Below are positions 46,517-55,647 of a stretch of DNA of 64,000 nucleotides, piece by piece. Origin of the DNA: Salinibaculum sp. SYNS191 (GTDB taxonomy: Archaea; Halobacteriota; Halobacteria; Halobacteriales; Haloarculaceae); NCBI RefSeq assembly GCF_037338445.1, contig NZ_CP147838.1, positions 1,178,001-1,242,000 of the forward strand, given 5' to 3'. How positions within the stretch are numbered: position 1 is the first letter of the stretch; each line of letters begins with the position of its first letter. The notes beneath the pieces were generated by a model. It did no database searches. It was not told where the DNA came from and was given only the letters and a program-made list of their open reading frames with translations. Made by a program: the position numbers and the translations under genes.

Positions 46517-48100
46517 TCACCCGATTCCGAGGTAGAGGTCGACGAGTTCGTCGTCGTCGCGCAGCGCCGACGGCGCCCCGTCGAACCGAATCTCCCCCTG
46601 CGAGAGGACGTACGCGTGGTCGGCGAGTTCCAGCGCCTCGCGGACCTGCTGCTCGACCAGGACGACCTGTGTCCCCTGGGCGGCGAGCGAGCGGACCACC
46701 TCGGCCACGTCGGCGACGACCGACGGAGCCAGGCCGCTGAACGGCTCGTCGAGCAGGTACACCTCGGCCCCGGTCATCATCGCCCGGGCGACGCCGAGCA
46801 TGACCTGCTGGCCGCCCGACAGCGAGTGCGCCGGCTCCGAGAGCGACGACGCGAGCGCCGGGAACACGTCCAGCACGCCGTCCATGCGCTCGTCGGCGAC
46901 CCGGTCGTCGGCGACGGTCGTCGCCCCGAGCTGGAGGTTCTCCCGGACGGTCAGCCCCCGGAAGACCCGCTCGTTCTGGGGGACGGTCGTGATGCCCGCC
47001 GCGACCACCTCGTCGGGGTCGCTGTCCGTGAGGTCGCGGTCCCCGTAGCGCACCGTCCCCGCTCTGGCTGGCACGACGCCCGCAATCGTCTTCAGCAGCG
47101 TCGACTTCCCCGACCCGTTCGGCCCGAAGATGCAGGTGACGCCGTCGTGGCTCCGTACCGAGACCCCGTCGAGAACGGTCTGGCTGCCGTACCCGGCGAC
47201 GACGTCCCGGACGACGAGGCGGTCGGTGTCGGACTCGGCGTCGCCAACGCCCTCGCTGGCTGCGGCCGCCGACGCGAACGGCCGAGCCTGGGGGGCACCG
47301 TCTCCGTCGTCGGTCGAGCCCGCGGCGGCCGCCGCTCCGTCGGACCGGCGGCCGAGGTACGCATCCTGCACGCGTGGGTCGTCTGTGACCTCGGCGAAAG
47401 AGCCCTGGGTCAGGACCCGCCCGCCGTCGAGGACGGTTATCCGGTCGGCCAGGTCACCGACGACGCCCATGTCGTGTTCGATGACGACGAGTGTGGTCCC
47501 TCCGTCGGTGAGGTCCCGCAGCGTCGCGAGCACGCGGTCCTGGATGGCCGGGTTGACCCCCGCCGTCGGCTCGTCGAGCAGGACGCAGGCCGGGTCCAAC
47601 ATCAGCACCCGACCGAGTTCCAGAAGCTTCTGCTGACCGCCGGAGATGTCGCTGGCGGCGTGATCGGCGACGTGGTCGAGTTCCAGCGTCGACAGCACCT
47701 CCTCGGCGCGCTCGCGGGTTTCGGGAGGGACGCTGACCGCCGACCGTCCCCGGCCGCTGTAGACGCCGAGGAGGTTCTCCCGGACGGTCAACCCGCCAAA
47801 GGGCGAGACGACCTGGAAGGTGCGGACGAGACCCCGCCGGGCGATGCGGTCGGGCGAGAGCCCGGTGATGTCCGCTCCGTCGAACCGGACGGTGCCGCGG
47901 TCCGGCGCGTGGAATCCCGTGACGACGTTGAACAGCGTCGTCTTGCCCGAGCCGTTCGGGCCGATGATGGCGTGGCACTCGCCGCGGTCGAACGAGAGCG
48001 TGACGTCGTCTGTCGCGACGACCGCGCCGAATGACTTCGTGACCCCGTCCAGTTCCAGGAGTCCCCGTGACACGCCCGCCGCTTTGGCTCCCCGAATCAT
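46517..48100 (-). CDS. Fused LivG-LivF-type ABC ATPase
   Basis: 527 residues with two complete ABC ATPase domains in one chain. Domain 1 (about 14-255, LivG-like): Walker A GPNGSGKTT, signature ISGGQQK, Walker B VLLDEPTAGVNP. Domain 2 (about 295-525, LivF-like): GPNGSGKST, LSGGQQVMLG, YLLDEPFSGLAP. They are joined by an alanine-rich acidic linker (about 258-292). LivG and LivF are normally separate polypeptides, so this is a fusion that fixes a 1:1 ratio. It would energise the LivHM permease. Both domains keep the catalytic glutamate region. The start ATG at 48100 precedes the first domain. Confidence 0.9.
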   Translation of the reverse strand: MIRGAKAAGVSRGLLELDGVTKSFGAVVATDDVTLSFDRGECHAIIGPNGSGKTTLFNVVTGFHAPDRGTVRFDGADITGLSPDRIARRGLVRTFQVVSPFGGLTVRENLLGVYSGRGRSAVSVPPETRERAEEVLSTLELDHVADHAASDISGGQQKLLELGRVLMLDPACVLLDEPTAGVNPAIQDRVLATLRDLTDGGTTLVVIEHDMGVVGDLADRITVLDGGRVLTQGSFAEVTDDPRVQDAYLGRRSDGAAAAAGSTDDGDGAPQARPFASAAAASEGVGDAESDTDRLVVRDVVAGYGSQTVLDGVSVRSHDGVTCIFGPNGSGKSTLLKTIAGVVPARAGTVRYGDRDLTDSDPDEVVAAGITTVPQNERVFRGLTVRENLQLGATTVADDRVADERMDGVLDVFPALASSLSEPAHSLSGGQQVMLGVARAMMTGAEVYLLDEPFSGLAPSVVADVAEVVRSLAAQGTQVVLVEQQVREALELADHAYVLSQGEIRFDGAPSALRDDDELVDLYLGIG

Positions 48101-48203
48101 AACTGTTCCTGACGGAGTGGGGGTGTCGGCGACGCCGGACCGGGACAGAGACGGGTCAGCACGGAGACACAAACTTCATGTTTCGGGTTGTCGACCTACC
48201 GGT

Positions 48204-48386
48204 ATGTCATCTGGGACGGGGAAGCGGTCACGCCGGTTCTACATGCTCGTCGCGCTCGGCCTGGCACTGCTGTCGCAGGTGGTGTTCGCGGCCGACATCG
48301 GGACCGCCGCGAAGCTGCAACTGTACGGCGGCGTCCTCTTCGTCGCCGGGACCATCTTCGGCTACGGCGCTGCACAGCCGAAGTGA
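48204..48386 (+). CDS. Small two-helix membrane protein
   Basis: 60 residues starting MSSGTGKRSRRFYMLVALGL: a basic N-terminus, then two hydrophobic helices (about 13-30 and 38-55) with a short loop. No known family. Composition and length are typical of the small membrane proteins scattered in haloarchaeal genomes. It is divergent from the fused ATPase gene. The 157 bases after it contain only the promoter of the next gene. Confidence 0.62.
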   Translation: MSSGTGKRSRRFYMLVALGLALLSQVVFAADIGTAAKLQLYGGVLFVAGTIFGYGAAQPK

Positions 48387-48543
48387 CGGGGTGAGGGTCG
48401 CGCCAGCAGGCCGTGTCGCGAGCGTCAGGAGCCCGACGGTAGCCGAGTGAACCACTGAAACGGGGAACGCACCCGGTGGACAGTCCGGCGACCGGGGGTG
48501 GCCGGGGAGCAGAGGGTTTACAACGGTGCGCTCAAGATAGGGG

Positions 48544-48792
48544 ATGATGCCGACCTTCGAAGTCTCACTCCCCGACAAACTCGAAAGCGAACTCACGAGA
48601 CTCGTCGAACAGGGCGAGTACCTGAATCGGGAGCAGGCCGTTGAAGACCTCCTCACGAAGGGGCTCTCCGCGTACGACACCAGAGAGCAGCCCGCCGACG
48701 AGGGATTCAGCGACTCGTTCACCGAGAAGTTCGACGACCAGCAGGACCCGGCGCTTCAGGACGACCCGTCGGACGACGGCTACGCGTTCTGA
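48544..48792 (+). CDS. Ribbon-helix-helix small protein
   Basis: 82 residues. The N-terminal 45 residues have the MetJ/Arc pattern: strand PTFEVSLPDKLESELTRL followed by helices LNREQAVEDLLTKGL. The C-terminal half is acidic and disordered. It is probably a DNA-binding regulator or the antitoxin-like type, though no toxin gene is adjacent. A TATA-like GTTTACA (48516-48522) lies about 25 bases upstream. The start could equally be the next codon (48547). Confidence 0.72.
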   Translation: MMPTFEVSLPDKLESELTRLVEQGEYLNREQAVEDLLTKGLSAYDTREQPADEGFSDSFTEKFDDQQDPALQDDPSDDGYAF

Positions 48793-48871
48793 GGCGGACT
48801 GACGCACCCACCGCGCAGCGCCGCCCGGCGTCGCTGGTGCCGTCAGCTACAAACTCGTACGGCACTACTAG

Positions 48872-49576
48872 GTGGACGTGACACGCGAGGCAGCACGGAC
48901 GGGGTTCGAGACATTCGTCGAGGACGCCGTCACCGTCACCGCCGAGCAGTTCAGCGTCTCGCGGGCGCTCAGACAGGGCGTGCGCGGCCCCGGCGGGCGA
49001 CTCGTCGACCGGCTCCTGAAGAACTCCGACGCGCTCTGGGAGCGGGTCGTGCGCCCCGAACTGGACGACTATCGCGACCAGATTCTCCGGCAGTTCGACG
49101 TGGTGCTCGACTACGTGGAGGACGACACGGGCATCGACGCCTACCGCAGCGACATCCTCGCCGTCGACTCCTACGCCGCGTCCCTCCGCGAGGACGTCGG
49201 TGCGAGCCGACGGAGCGACATCCAGGACGCGCTCGTGGCGCGCCAGCAACGCCTCGGCGACGCCGTGGAGCCACTGGTGACCGCGCCCGAGGACGAGTTC
49301 TGGGCGGCGCTGGAGACGACCTACGACCGCGAGCGGGCGGCGTCGCTCGTCGAGAACCACTTCGCCTTCACCGGCCCGCTGCGGGAGTGGCGGCCCGCCT
49401 TCCGGATGGCGACGACGTTCGACCCGGCGGACGTCGTCGGGGGGCTGGGGTCCCTGCTGGGCGGGTTACCGACCGTCGAGGTGGAGTACACCGACGAGGC
49501 GATACGCGCGATGCGCCGCGCCGAGCAGACGGTCATCGCCGAGACCAGGCGGGAAGTGGACCGGCGGCTGGGGTAG
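48872..49576 (+). CDS. Conserved haloarchaeal hypothetical protein
   Basis: 234 residues from a GTG start. It is mostly helical and acidic, with no signal peptide, metal motif or catalytic pattern; one glycine-rich stretch (DVVGGLGSLLGGLPTVEVEY) near residue 190 may be amphipathic and membrane-associated. It is adjacent to and convergent with the UbiA gene (five bases apart). Unrecognised. Confidence 0.65.
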   Translation: MDVTREAARTGFETFVEDAVTVTAEQFSVSRALRQGVRGPGGRLVDRLLKNSDALWERVVRPELDDYRDQILRQFDVVLDYVEDDTGIDAYRSDILAVDSYAASLREDVGASRRSDIQDALVARQQRLGDAVEPLVTAPEDEFWAALETTYDRERAASLVENHFAFTGPLREWRPAFRMATTFDPADVVGGLGSLLGGLPTVEVEYTDEAIRAMRRAEQTVIAETRREVDRRLG

Positions 49577-49581
49577 GCCGG

Positions 49582-50472
49582 TCACGCCGTGCCGACCCAG
49601 CACCAGGCGGCGAACTGTGCGAGCGCGAGCACCACCATCGCGGAGACTGTCGGCCAGGGGACGCGACGGCGCGTGTAGCCCGCGGCTCCGACGACGACGA
49701 AGGGAGCGGCCGCAACGCTCGCGGCGGCGACGGGACGCGGGAGGACCCCGGGCTGGAGGAGAAGGACCGACGCGGCCGCCGCCAGGGCGATGCCGGCGTA
49801 GGCAGCGCGGAGGCGGCGACGGGACCACTGGACGGCCAGCGTCCGCTTGCCGACCGCCGCGTCGGCCCGCCGGTCGGGCCACTGGGTGGCAAAGAGGTTC
49901 AGCAGGACGACCAGGAAGAAGGGGACGGAGGCGAGCGCGACCGTCCCCAGCGGCCCGCCGACGACGGCCGCGCCGTAGACGGGGAGCACCAGTCCGCCCA
50001 GCGCGGCGTTGTCGAGTTCGCCCCAGCCGCGCCAGGCCAGCCTGAGCGGTCCGACCGAGTACTGCCAGCCGAAGACGGCGATGACGCCGAGCAGCGCGAG
50101 CGCAGCCAGTGAGAGCAACCCGACTGCAGCGAACGCTGCCGCGAGTACAGTTCCGAGCGCGAGCGCGACGACCGCCGCCCGGAGGACGACGCGTCTGTCG
50201 ACTCCAGCGGCCGGCAGCGCGCCGCTCCCGCCGGAGAATGGAGTCCGGTCGGTCAGCGCGTCGGTCGCGTGGTCGGCGTACTCGTTGGCGTAGTGGACGC
50301 TGACCGCGACCGGGAGCAGGGCCGCCAGCCCCGCGAGCAGGGCCGGAACCGAGAGCGACGCGCCCCAGACGAGGGCGACCTTCGCGCCGAGCGCGTACAC
50401 GCCGGCGATGAGAAGCAGCTGGGACGGTCTGCTGGCCGCCCACAGCACCCACGCCGGCTCCCGTGCTGTCAT
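49582..50472 (-). CDS. UbiA-family prenyltransferase
   Basis: 296 residues with eight or nine hydrophobic helices. The first aspartate-rich loop is NEYADHATDALTDR and the second region ATQWPDRRADAAVGKRTLAV carries the second D-x3-D motif, both needed for magnesium-prenyl diphosphate binding. This layout matches 1,4-dihydroxy-2-naphthoate or geranylgeranylglycerol-phosphate type enzymes; with NEYAD and KRTL it is nearer the MenA/menaquinone branch. ATG 50472 is chosen; a GTG lies three codons upstream. Confidence 0.83.
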   Translation of the reverse strand: MTAREPAWVLWAASRPSQLLLIAGVYALGAKVALVWGASLSVPALLAGLAALLPVAVSVHYANEYADHATDALTDRTPFSGGSGALPAAGVDRRVVLRAAVVALALGTVLAAAFAAVGLLSLAALALLGVIAVFGWQYSVGPLRLAWRGWGELDNAALGGLVLPVYGAAVVGGPLGTVALASVPFFLVVLLNLFATQWPDRRADAAVGKRTLAVQWSRRRLRAAYAGIALAAAASVLLLQPGVLPRPVAAASVAAAPFVVVGAAGYTRRRVPWPTVSAMVVLALAQFAAWCWVGTA

Positions 50473-50493
50473 CGGCCGCACTTGGTGCCGCAG

Positions 50494-50820
50494 TCACTTG
50501 TCCGTGCTGTCGACGTGTTGGCCCCAGAACCCCCCGTGTTTGGTCACGACGAGGTCCGCGGTCACCGGGACCTGGCAGGCCAGCCGGAGCCCGCTGTCGG
50601 TGTCGTGGGGCGGAAAGGAGAGCCGCCGCCGTTCGCGTTTCGACGGCTCCGCGACGTCGCCCTCGATGTCGACCGCGCACGTCCCGCAGGTGCCGTGACC
50701 GTGGCAGGACACCGCCGTCGGCCCGTTGTGTGGGGACAGTCCCGCCTCCAGCAGCACGTCCCGGAGCGTCGCGCCAGCCTCGCACTCGACAGTCTCACCC
50801 TGGAACTCGATCGTCGGCAT
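50494..50820 (-). CDS. [2Fe-2S] ferredoxin
   Basis: 108 residues with a plant-type ferredoxin fold: the cluster loop CHGHGTCGTC (C39, C45, C48) and the fourth cysteine in LACQVP (C82). The N-terminus IEFQGETVECEAGATLRDVL is the usual first hairpin. It lacks the acidic insertion of the main haloarchaeal ferredoxin, so it is a minor electron carrier. It lies 21 bases upstream of the UbiA gene on the same strand and may be cotranscribed, which would fit a quinone-pathway role. Confidence 0.87.
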   Translation of the reverse strand: MPTIEFQGETVECEAGATLRDVLLEAGLSPHNGPTAVSCHGHGTCGTCAVDIEGDVAEPSKRERRRLSFPPHDTDSGLRLACQVPVTADLVVTKHGGFWGQHVDSTDK

Positions 50821-50886
50821 GGGCAGGAGTACGGGCGCGCGGAACTTGGGTTGCGGGGCCAGGACTGGGCGTCACGGGCGCGCCCC

Positions 50887-52773
50887 TCAGACGCCCCAGA
50901 TGACCGCGATGCCGACCGTCGTGACGACGGCGAAAAGCGCCTGGAGCGGGCCGCCGACGCGGAGGTAGTCCGTGAAGCGGTAGCCGCCGGGGCCGTAGAC
51001 GAAGAGGTTGGTCTGGTAGCCCACCGGCGTCATGAAGGCCGTCGAGGCCGCGAAGGTGACCGCGAGCACGAACGAAAAGACGTTCGCGCCGAGTTGCTGG
51101 GCGGTCTGGAAGGCCACCGGAATCATGAGGACCACGCTGGCGTTGTTGCTGACGACGTTGGTCAGCAGGGCGGTGACGACGTAGAGGAGCCCGAGGACGC
51201 CGATTGGCGGCAGGACCGTCGAGGACTGGACCACGGCGTCGGCGAGCAGGTCGGCCCCGCCGGTCTGCTGGAGCGCGATGCCCAGCGGGATGACGCCGGC
51301 GAGCAGGAAGACCACGTCCCACTGGACGGCGTCGTATAGCTCAGCGGGCCGGAGACAGCCGGTCGCGACCATCGCCAGCGCGCCACCGAGCGCGGCAGCG
51401 GCGATGTGGACCGGCGTCAGCGCCGCCGCGAGGACGACGGCGACGACGATGCCGACCGCGACGAGGGTCTTCGATTCCCGGAAGTCCGGGCGCTCTATCT
51501 CCTGGGCGACGATGAAGCCGGGATTGCTGTTCAACCGCTCGATGCTCTCGGCGGCCCCCTGGATGAGCAGCGTGTCGCCGACGCGCAGTTGCAGCTTGTC
51601 CATCCGGGTACGGATGACCTCGTCGCCGCGCCGGATGGCGAGTACGGAGGCGTCGTAGCGCTGCCGGAAGTTAGAGCTGGCAAGCGACTCCCGGACCAGC
51701 GCGGAACCGGGTGCGACGACCACCTCGACGAGGTTCTGTGCCTCGTCGGCGGTCTCCAGTTCGGCCTCGTTGACCTCCACGTCGGGCAGGACGTCCAGCC
51801 CGTCGACGTCGAGCAGTTCGACCAGGGTGTCACGGTCGGTCCTGAGCGCGAACACGTCGCCGGACTGGACGACCTTCTTCCCGAGCGGTTCGAGGAAGGT
51901 CCGGTTGTCCCGGATGAGTTGCAGGAGGTCCACGTCGAAGTCGTTGGTCGCCAGCGCCTCCTCGACCGTCTGGCCGACGATGGGCGAGTCCTCCCGGACG
52001 ACCACCTCGGTGAGGTACTCGCTCATGCCGAACTCCTCGGTGAGGTCGTCTTCGGGAGCGATGCGGGCGGGCGTGAGCCAGCGTCCGACGGTCATGAGGT
52101 AGGCTGCGCCGACGACGGTGACGACGATGCCCAGCGACGTGAACTCGAACATCCCGAACCCCTGGCCGGTGCCGGTCAGCCCGGCGAAGAGGTCGCTGGC
52201 GAGGATGTTCGTCGAGGTGCCGATGAGCGTCAGCATGCCGCCGAACATCGAGGCATAGGAGAGCGCGAGCAACAGTTTCGACGGGGAGTTCTTCGCGCGG
52301 TGGGCGAGGTCGGTCACCATCGGCAGGAGGATGGCGACGGCGGCGGTGTTGTTGATGAAACCCGACAGCGGGCTGATGATGCCGATGGTCGCGCCGAGTT
52401 GGCGGGACTCGCTGTCGCCGGTGAGTTCGGACACGCGGTGACCCAGGCGCTGGATGACGCCGGTCCGCTGGACACCGTCGGAGAGGATGAACATGGCGAG
52501 GACGGTGACGGTGGCGGTGCTGGCGAACCCGGAGAGCCCGTTGTCGAGCGCGGCCCCGAGGTCACCGCCGACCGGACGCAACACGTACAGCGGCTCCGCG
52601 ATGAGGCCCGCGCTCGCCAGGAGTTCGCTGGTAGGGTCGAGGAGCAACAACGCGACGAGGACGCCGATAGCCGTCACGTCCACCGGTACCGGCTCGGTCG
52701 CGAAGAACACGAGTGCCAGCAGGATGAGCACGAACACCAGGAGCATCGCCGGCGTGACGGCTGCGAGTGGCAC
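50887..52773 (-). CDS. SLC13/DASS-type permease with central RCK_C domains
   Basis: 628 residues from a GTG start. Two membrane halves (about 8-230 and 440-625) flank two cytoplasmic TrkA-C/RCK_C regions (about 245-330 and 345-430; for example SPIVGQTVEEALATNDFDVD and RVGDTLLIQGAAESIERL). The membrane halves carry SGFINNTAAVAILLPM and VVSNNASVVLMIPVAF, the paired helical-hairpin motifs of divalent anion:sodium symporters. The likely substrate is sulfate, phosphate or a dicarboxylate, gated by a ligand at the RCK_C domains. It stands alone. Confidence 0.85.
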   Translation of the reverse strand: MPLAAVTPAMLLVFVLILLALVFFATEPVPVDVTAIGVLVALLLLDPTSELLASAGLIAEPLYVLRPVGGDLGAALDNGLSGFASTATVTVLAMFILSDGVQRTGVIQRLGHRVSELTGDSESRQLGATIGIISPLSGFINNTAAVAILLPMVTDLAHRAKNSPSKLLLALSYASMFGGMLTLIGTSTNILASDLFAGLTGTGQGFGMFEFTSLGIVVTVVGAAYLMTVGRWLTPARIAPEDDLTEEFGMSEYLTEVVVREDSPIVGQTVEEALATNDFDVDLLQLIRDNRTFLEPLGKKVVQSGDVFALRTDRDTLVELLDVDGLDVLPDVEVNEAELETADEAQNLVEVVVAPGSALVRESLASSNFRQRYDASVLAIRRGDEVIRTRMDKLQLRVGDTLLIQGAAESIERLNSNPGFIVAQEIERPDFRESKTLVAVGIVVAVVLAAALTPVHIAAAALGGALAMVATGCLRPAELYDAVQWDVVFLLAGVIPLGIALQQTGGADLLADAVVQSSTVLPPIGVLGLLYVVTALLTNVVSNNASVVLMIPVAFQTAQQLGANVFSFVLAVTFAASTAFMTPVGYQTNLFVYGPGGYRFTDYLRVGGPLQALFAVVTTVGIAVIWGV

Positions 52774-52835
52774 GTTCTCTCAGACTGGCGGCGTCAGTAA
52801 AAATGGCGCGACTGCGGACCGAACGTCTCGGCAGG

Positions 52836-54875
52836 CTACCGCTCGTCCTCGCGCAGTTCCATCCGCGCCACCAGGTCGTAGGGCGACTCGCCCTTCCGGA
52901 TGCCGTCCAGCAACAGGAACGCGTCCTTCGGCGCGAGGAAGTGCCGCGTCACCGCCCGGCCCAGCGGCGTTGGCTCCAGGCCGTCGATGAACTCGTACTC
53001 CAGCAACTTCCCGAGCGCGTGTTTCGTCGGCACCTCGCCTACCATCGACTCGTTGAGACGCTTCGCGCCCGACCCGGCGACGGTGATGTTCGCCAGCGTC
53101 TCCGCGACGGCGCTCTCCTCGTCGTAGCGGGTCGTCACCGACTCCATCTCGCCTTTCAGGAGCTTGAACGCCACCTCGTCCTCTGTCATCTCCTGGGAGT
53201 TGTGGTAGACGCCGTCGGGTTCGACGAGCAGGTAGACCGTCCCCTTGTCGTGGTAGTCGGGGCGGCCGGCGCGGCCGAGCATCTGGTGGAACTCCTGGAC
53301 TGTGAGCCACTCGATGCCCATCGCCAGCGAGTCGAAAATGACCTGCGAGGCCGGGAAGTCGACGCCGGCAGCCAGCGCCGCAGTCGTCACGACGGCGGCG
53401 AGGTCCTGGTCGGCGAACTGCGTCTCGACGCGCTTGCGGCGCTTGTGGTCGAGGCCGGCGTGGTAGGGCGCGGAGGAGTACTCCAGTTTCCGGGATATCT
53501 CGTGGCAGCGCCGCCGCGAGTTGGTGAAGATGATGGTCTGCCCGCGGTAGCCCTTCGAGGACTTCGCGTCGAACGCCCGCCTGACGAGTTTGTTCTCGAT
53601 GTTCATCTTCTCCCGCCCCTCCGCGAAGGTGACGTGGCGTTCGATGGGGACGGGCCGCTCCTCGAACTCGATGAGCGTCGCTTCGAGCGCGGCGGCCAGC
53701 CGTTCGGGGTTGCCGACCGTCGCGGAGAGGTAAATCCACTGCGTGTCGCCCTCGCTCAACTGCTGGCAGTAGTACTTCAGGCGTGCGATGAGACCGTCGA
53801 GGCGGTGCCCGCGCTCGTCCTCGCCGAGGGTGTGGACCTCGTCGATGACGACCGTTCCGACATCGCCGATGTCGCGGCCGACGCGGAGCGCGTGGTCGAC
53901 GCCCTCGTAGGTCCCGACGATGACGTCGGCGTCGGGGTCGAAGCGGTTACCGTCGTCGTTGATGCGGCTCGCGCCGACGCGCAGCGTCACGTCGACGATG
54001 TCGCCGTAGCGGTCCTGGAACTCCTCGTACTTCTGGTTGGCCAGCGCGACGAGCGGGACGAGAAAGAGGAGTTTCCCCTTCCCGTTGAGCGCCCGGTCGA
54101 GTCCGGCCATCTCGCCGACCAGCGTCTTGCCCGTCGCCGTCGCGCTGACGACGAGCTGGTCTTGCCCCTCCGTCGCGCCGTTGGCGACGGCGAGGCTCTG
54201 GACCGGCAGGAGCGTGTCGAATCTGCTCTCCAGCTTCTGCTGAATGCCGGGGTGCAGGCTCAGGTCACTCGTCGGGACGGGGTCGACATCCTCGACGGTG
54301 GCGCTGATCTCGTCGAACTTCGTCAGGTCGGGGTCCAGGTCGCCCTTCAGGAGGTTCTCGATGCGGTCGAGGTCCTGGACTTCGAGCAGGAGGTCCTCCA
54401 GGCGGGCGCGGGCGTCGCCGGTAATCTGCCCGCGGAAGGCGAGTTCGCGGTCGAGTTCCTCGCGGGCGCAGTCCGGACAGATCTGCTCGTCGTCGGCTTT
54501 GATGGCTGTCTCGGAGGTAATCGGCGAGTAGCGGCCGTCGCCGGCGCAGAACCGGCAGGTGCGGACGACCTTGGCGTCGAGCTGGTAGGCGTCGAGCATC
54601 TCGCGCAGGCGGTCGCGGGCGCTCCGGGAGGTCTGTTCGGAGATGCGGATGCGCTCGGCCCGGCGCGCGAGTTCGACGAACTCGTCGGGGCTGCGTAGCT
54701 CCTCGCTGGTCCCCTCCGTGACGCGCAGTCGCGCGGGGCGGGGGCCAGCGCCGGTCTCCTTCAGTTCGAGGCGGCCGTGGAACACCCTGTCGCCGTCGCG
54801 GGTGACGACCACGCGGTAGTCGTCGCCGTGCTCGTGGAGAAACAGGGTATCCACCCGTCCGACCTGCTGTGACAC
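52836..54875 (-). CDS. Ski2-like DEAD/DEAH helicase with N-terminal zinc region
   Basis: 679 residues from a GTG start. The N-terminal 190 residues are a family-specific domain with a four-cysteine site (CRFCAG ... CPDC). Superfamily 2 motifs follow: LPVQSLAVANG (Q-like), ATATGKTLVGEM (Walker A), VVIDEVHTLG (DEVH), YLSATVGNPERLA (motif III) and HQMLGRAGRPDY (motif VI). It is related to Hel308/Ski2 enzymes but with the extra N-domain, typical of haloarchaea. The substrate is DNA or structured RNA; this is not decidable here. Confidence 0.88.
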   Translation of the reverse strand: MSQQVGRVDTLFLHEHGDDYRVVVTRDGDRVFHGRLELKETGAGPRPARLRVTEGTSEELRSPDEFVELARRAERIRISEQTSRSARDRLREMLDAYQLDAKVVRTCRFCAGDGRYSPITSETAIKADDEQICPDCAREELDRELAFRGQITGDARARLEDLLLEVQDLDRIENLLKGDLDPDLTKFDEISATVEDVDPVPTSDLSLHPGIQQKLESRFDTLLPVQSLAVANGATEGQDQLVVSATATGKTLVGEMAGLDRALNGKGKLLFLVPLVALANQKYEEFQDRYGDIVDVTLRVGASRINDDGNRFDPDADVIVGTYEGVDHALRVGRDIGDVGTVVIDEVHTLGEDERGHRLDGLIARLKYYCQQLSEGDTQWIYLSATVGNPERLAAALEATLIEFEERPVPIERHVTFAEGREKMNIENKLVRRAFDAKSSKGYRGQTIIFTNSRRRCHEISRKLEYSSAPYHAGLDHKRRKRVETQFADQDLAAVVTTAALAAGVDFPASQVIFDSLAMGIEWLTVQEFHQMLGRAGRPDYHDKGTVYLLVEPDGVYHNSQEMTEDEVAFKLLKGEMESVTTRYDEESAVAETLANITVAGSGAKRLNESMVGEVPTKHALGKLLEYEFIDGLEPTPLGRAVTRHFLAPKDAFLLLDGIRKGESPYDLVARMELREDER

Positions 54876-54902
54876 AGACAGTGGTACGCGGCGCCCGGTA
54901 CT

Positions 54903-55286
54903 TCAGTTGCTCGAAGCCTCGTCTACGAGCTGTATCTCGTCGTCGCCGGTCGGGACCGCACAGATGAAGGCCCCCTCCTCGTCGCCCTCGTTGCGGTACC
55001 AGTGGACGACGCCGGCGGGGATGTGGAGGCTGTCGCCGGCGCTGACGGTGTGCTCCTCGTCGCCTATTCCAACGACGTACTCCCCGGCGAGGACGTACTG
55101 CTCGTGTTCGATTTCGTTGGTGTGTTTCGGCACCTCCCCGCCCGGCGCGAGCGTGAACCGGCGGATTGCGAGGTTCGGCGCGCCGTGTTCCTCGCCGACG
55201 AGGACGCCCTTGCGGAGCCCCTCCGCGGCGTCGACAGTCTGGTACTCGACGTCCGTTGCTCGGCGAATCCTGGCTGTCTCGTCCAT
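54903..55286 (-). CDS. Cupin-domain protein
   Basis: 127 residues. Cupin motif 1 around PKHTNEIEHEQYVLAGEYVV and motif 2 around SLHIPAGVVHWYRNEG, giving the usual three histidines plus glutamate for a metal. This compact single-cupin is probably a metal-dependent small-molecule sensor or enzyme; the substrate is unknown. It is 27 bases from the helicase gene on the same strand and could share its transcript. Confidence 0.85.
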   Translation of the reverse strand: MDETARIRRATDVEYQTVDAAEGLRKGVLVGEEHGAPNLAIRRFTLAPGGEVPKHTNEIEHEQYVLAGEYVVGIGDEEHTVSAGDSLHIPAGVVHWYRNEGDEEGAFICAVPTGDDEIQLVDEASSN

Positions 55287-55438
55287 ACCGTCCGTTGGGA
55301 CGCCGCCGCCGAAACCGTGTCGGTGAGTCCTGCGGGACTCCAGACCTGTCGCGAACGTTTCTGAGAGGTTCTTCCAGACGATGTGGTGAGAACGTGACAG
55401 GAGCACATATACGCACGCGAGTCGTTGTCTCACATGGT

Positions 55439-55567
55439 ATGAGGCCCATCCCACACCACGGAAACAGGGGAGAGGAGACAGACGAGCGCGTCCGACTGAC
55501 GACGCGCCGCGAGGCCGCCGAGAAGCTGGAGGACGACGAGACCTGGATCGCCGTCCAGGAGTTCTGA
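55439..55567 (+). CDS. 42-residue acidic/basic small protein
   Basis: Starts MRPIPHHGNRGEETDERVRL and ends DDETWIAVQEF. A TATA-like element (ACATATAC, 55404-55411) is about 31 bases before the ATG. Charged throughout, no hydrophobic helix. The second half has typical haloarchaeal composition. A T-run (55584-55589) after the stop may terminate the transcript. Family not recognised. Confidence 0.5.
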   Translation: MRPIPHHGNRGEETDERVRLTTRREAAEKLEDDETWIAVQEF

Positions 55568-55647
55568 TTGGGAAAGTTCCGTCTGTTTTTTGTCCCGCCA
55601 CCCGAGCACCGTGGCTGGTCTCGAAATAAGTATAAGAAAATTTAGGA

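Noticed and set aside
49466..50785. 439-codon minus-strand frame over the UbiA and ferredoxin genes
   Set aside because: Out of frame with two clear genes and dominated by Arg/Ala/Gly; a GC-bias artefact.
51406..52800. 464-codon plus-strand frame
   Set aside because: It lies antisense to the SLC13-type transporter, with Arg/Asp/Gly-rich low-complexity sequence and no recognisable domain.
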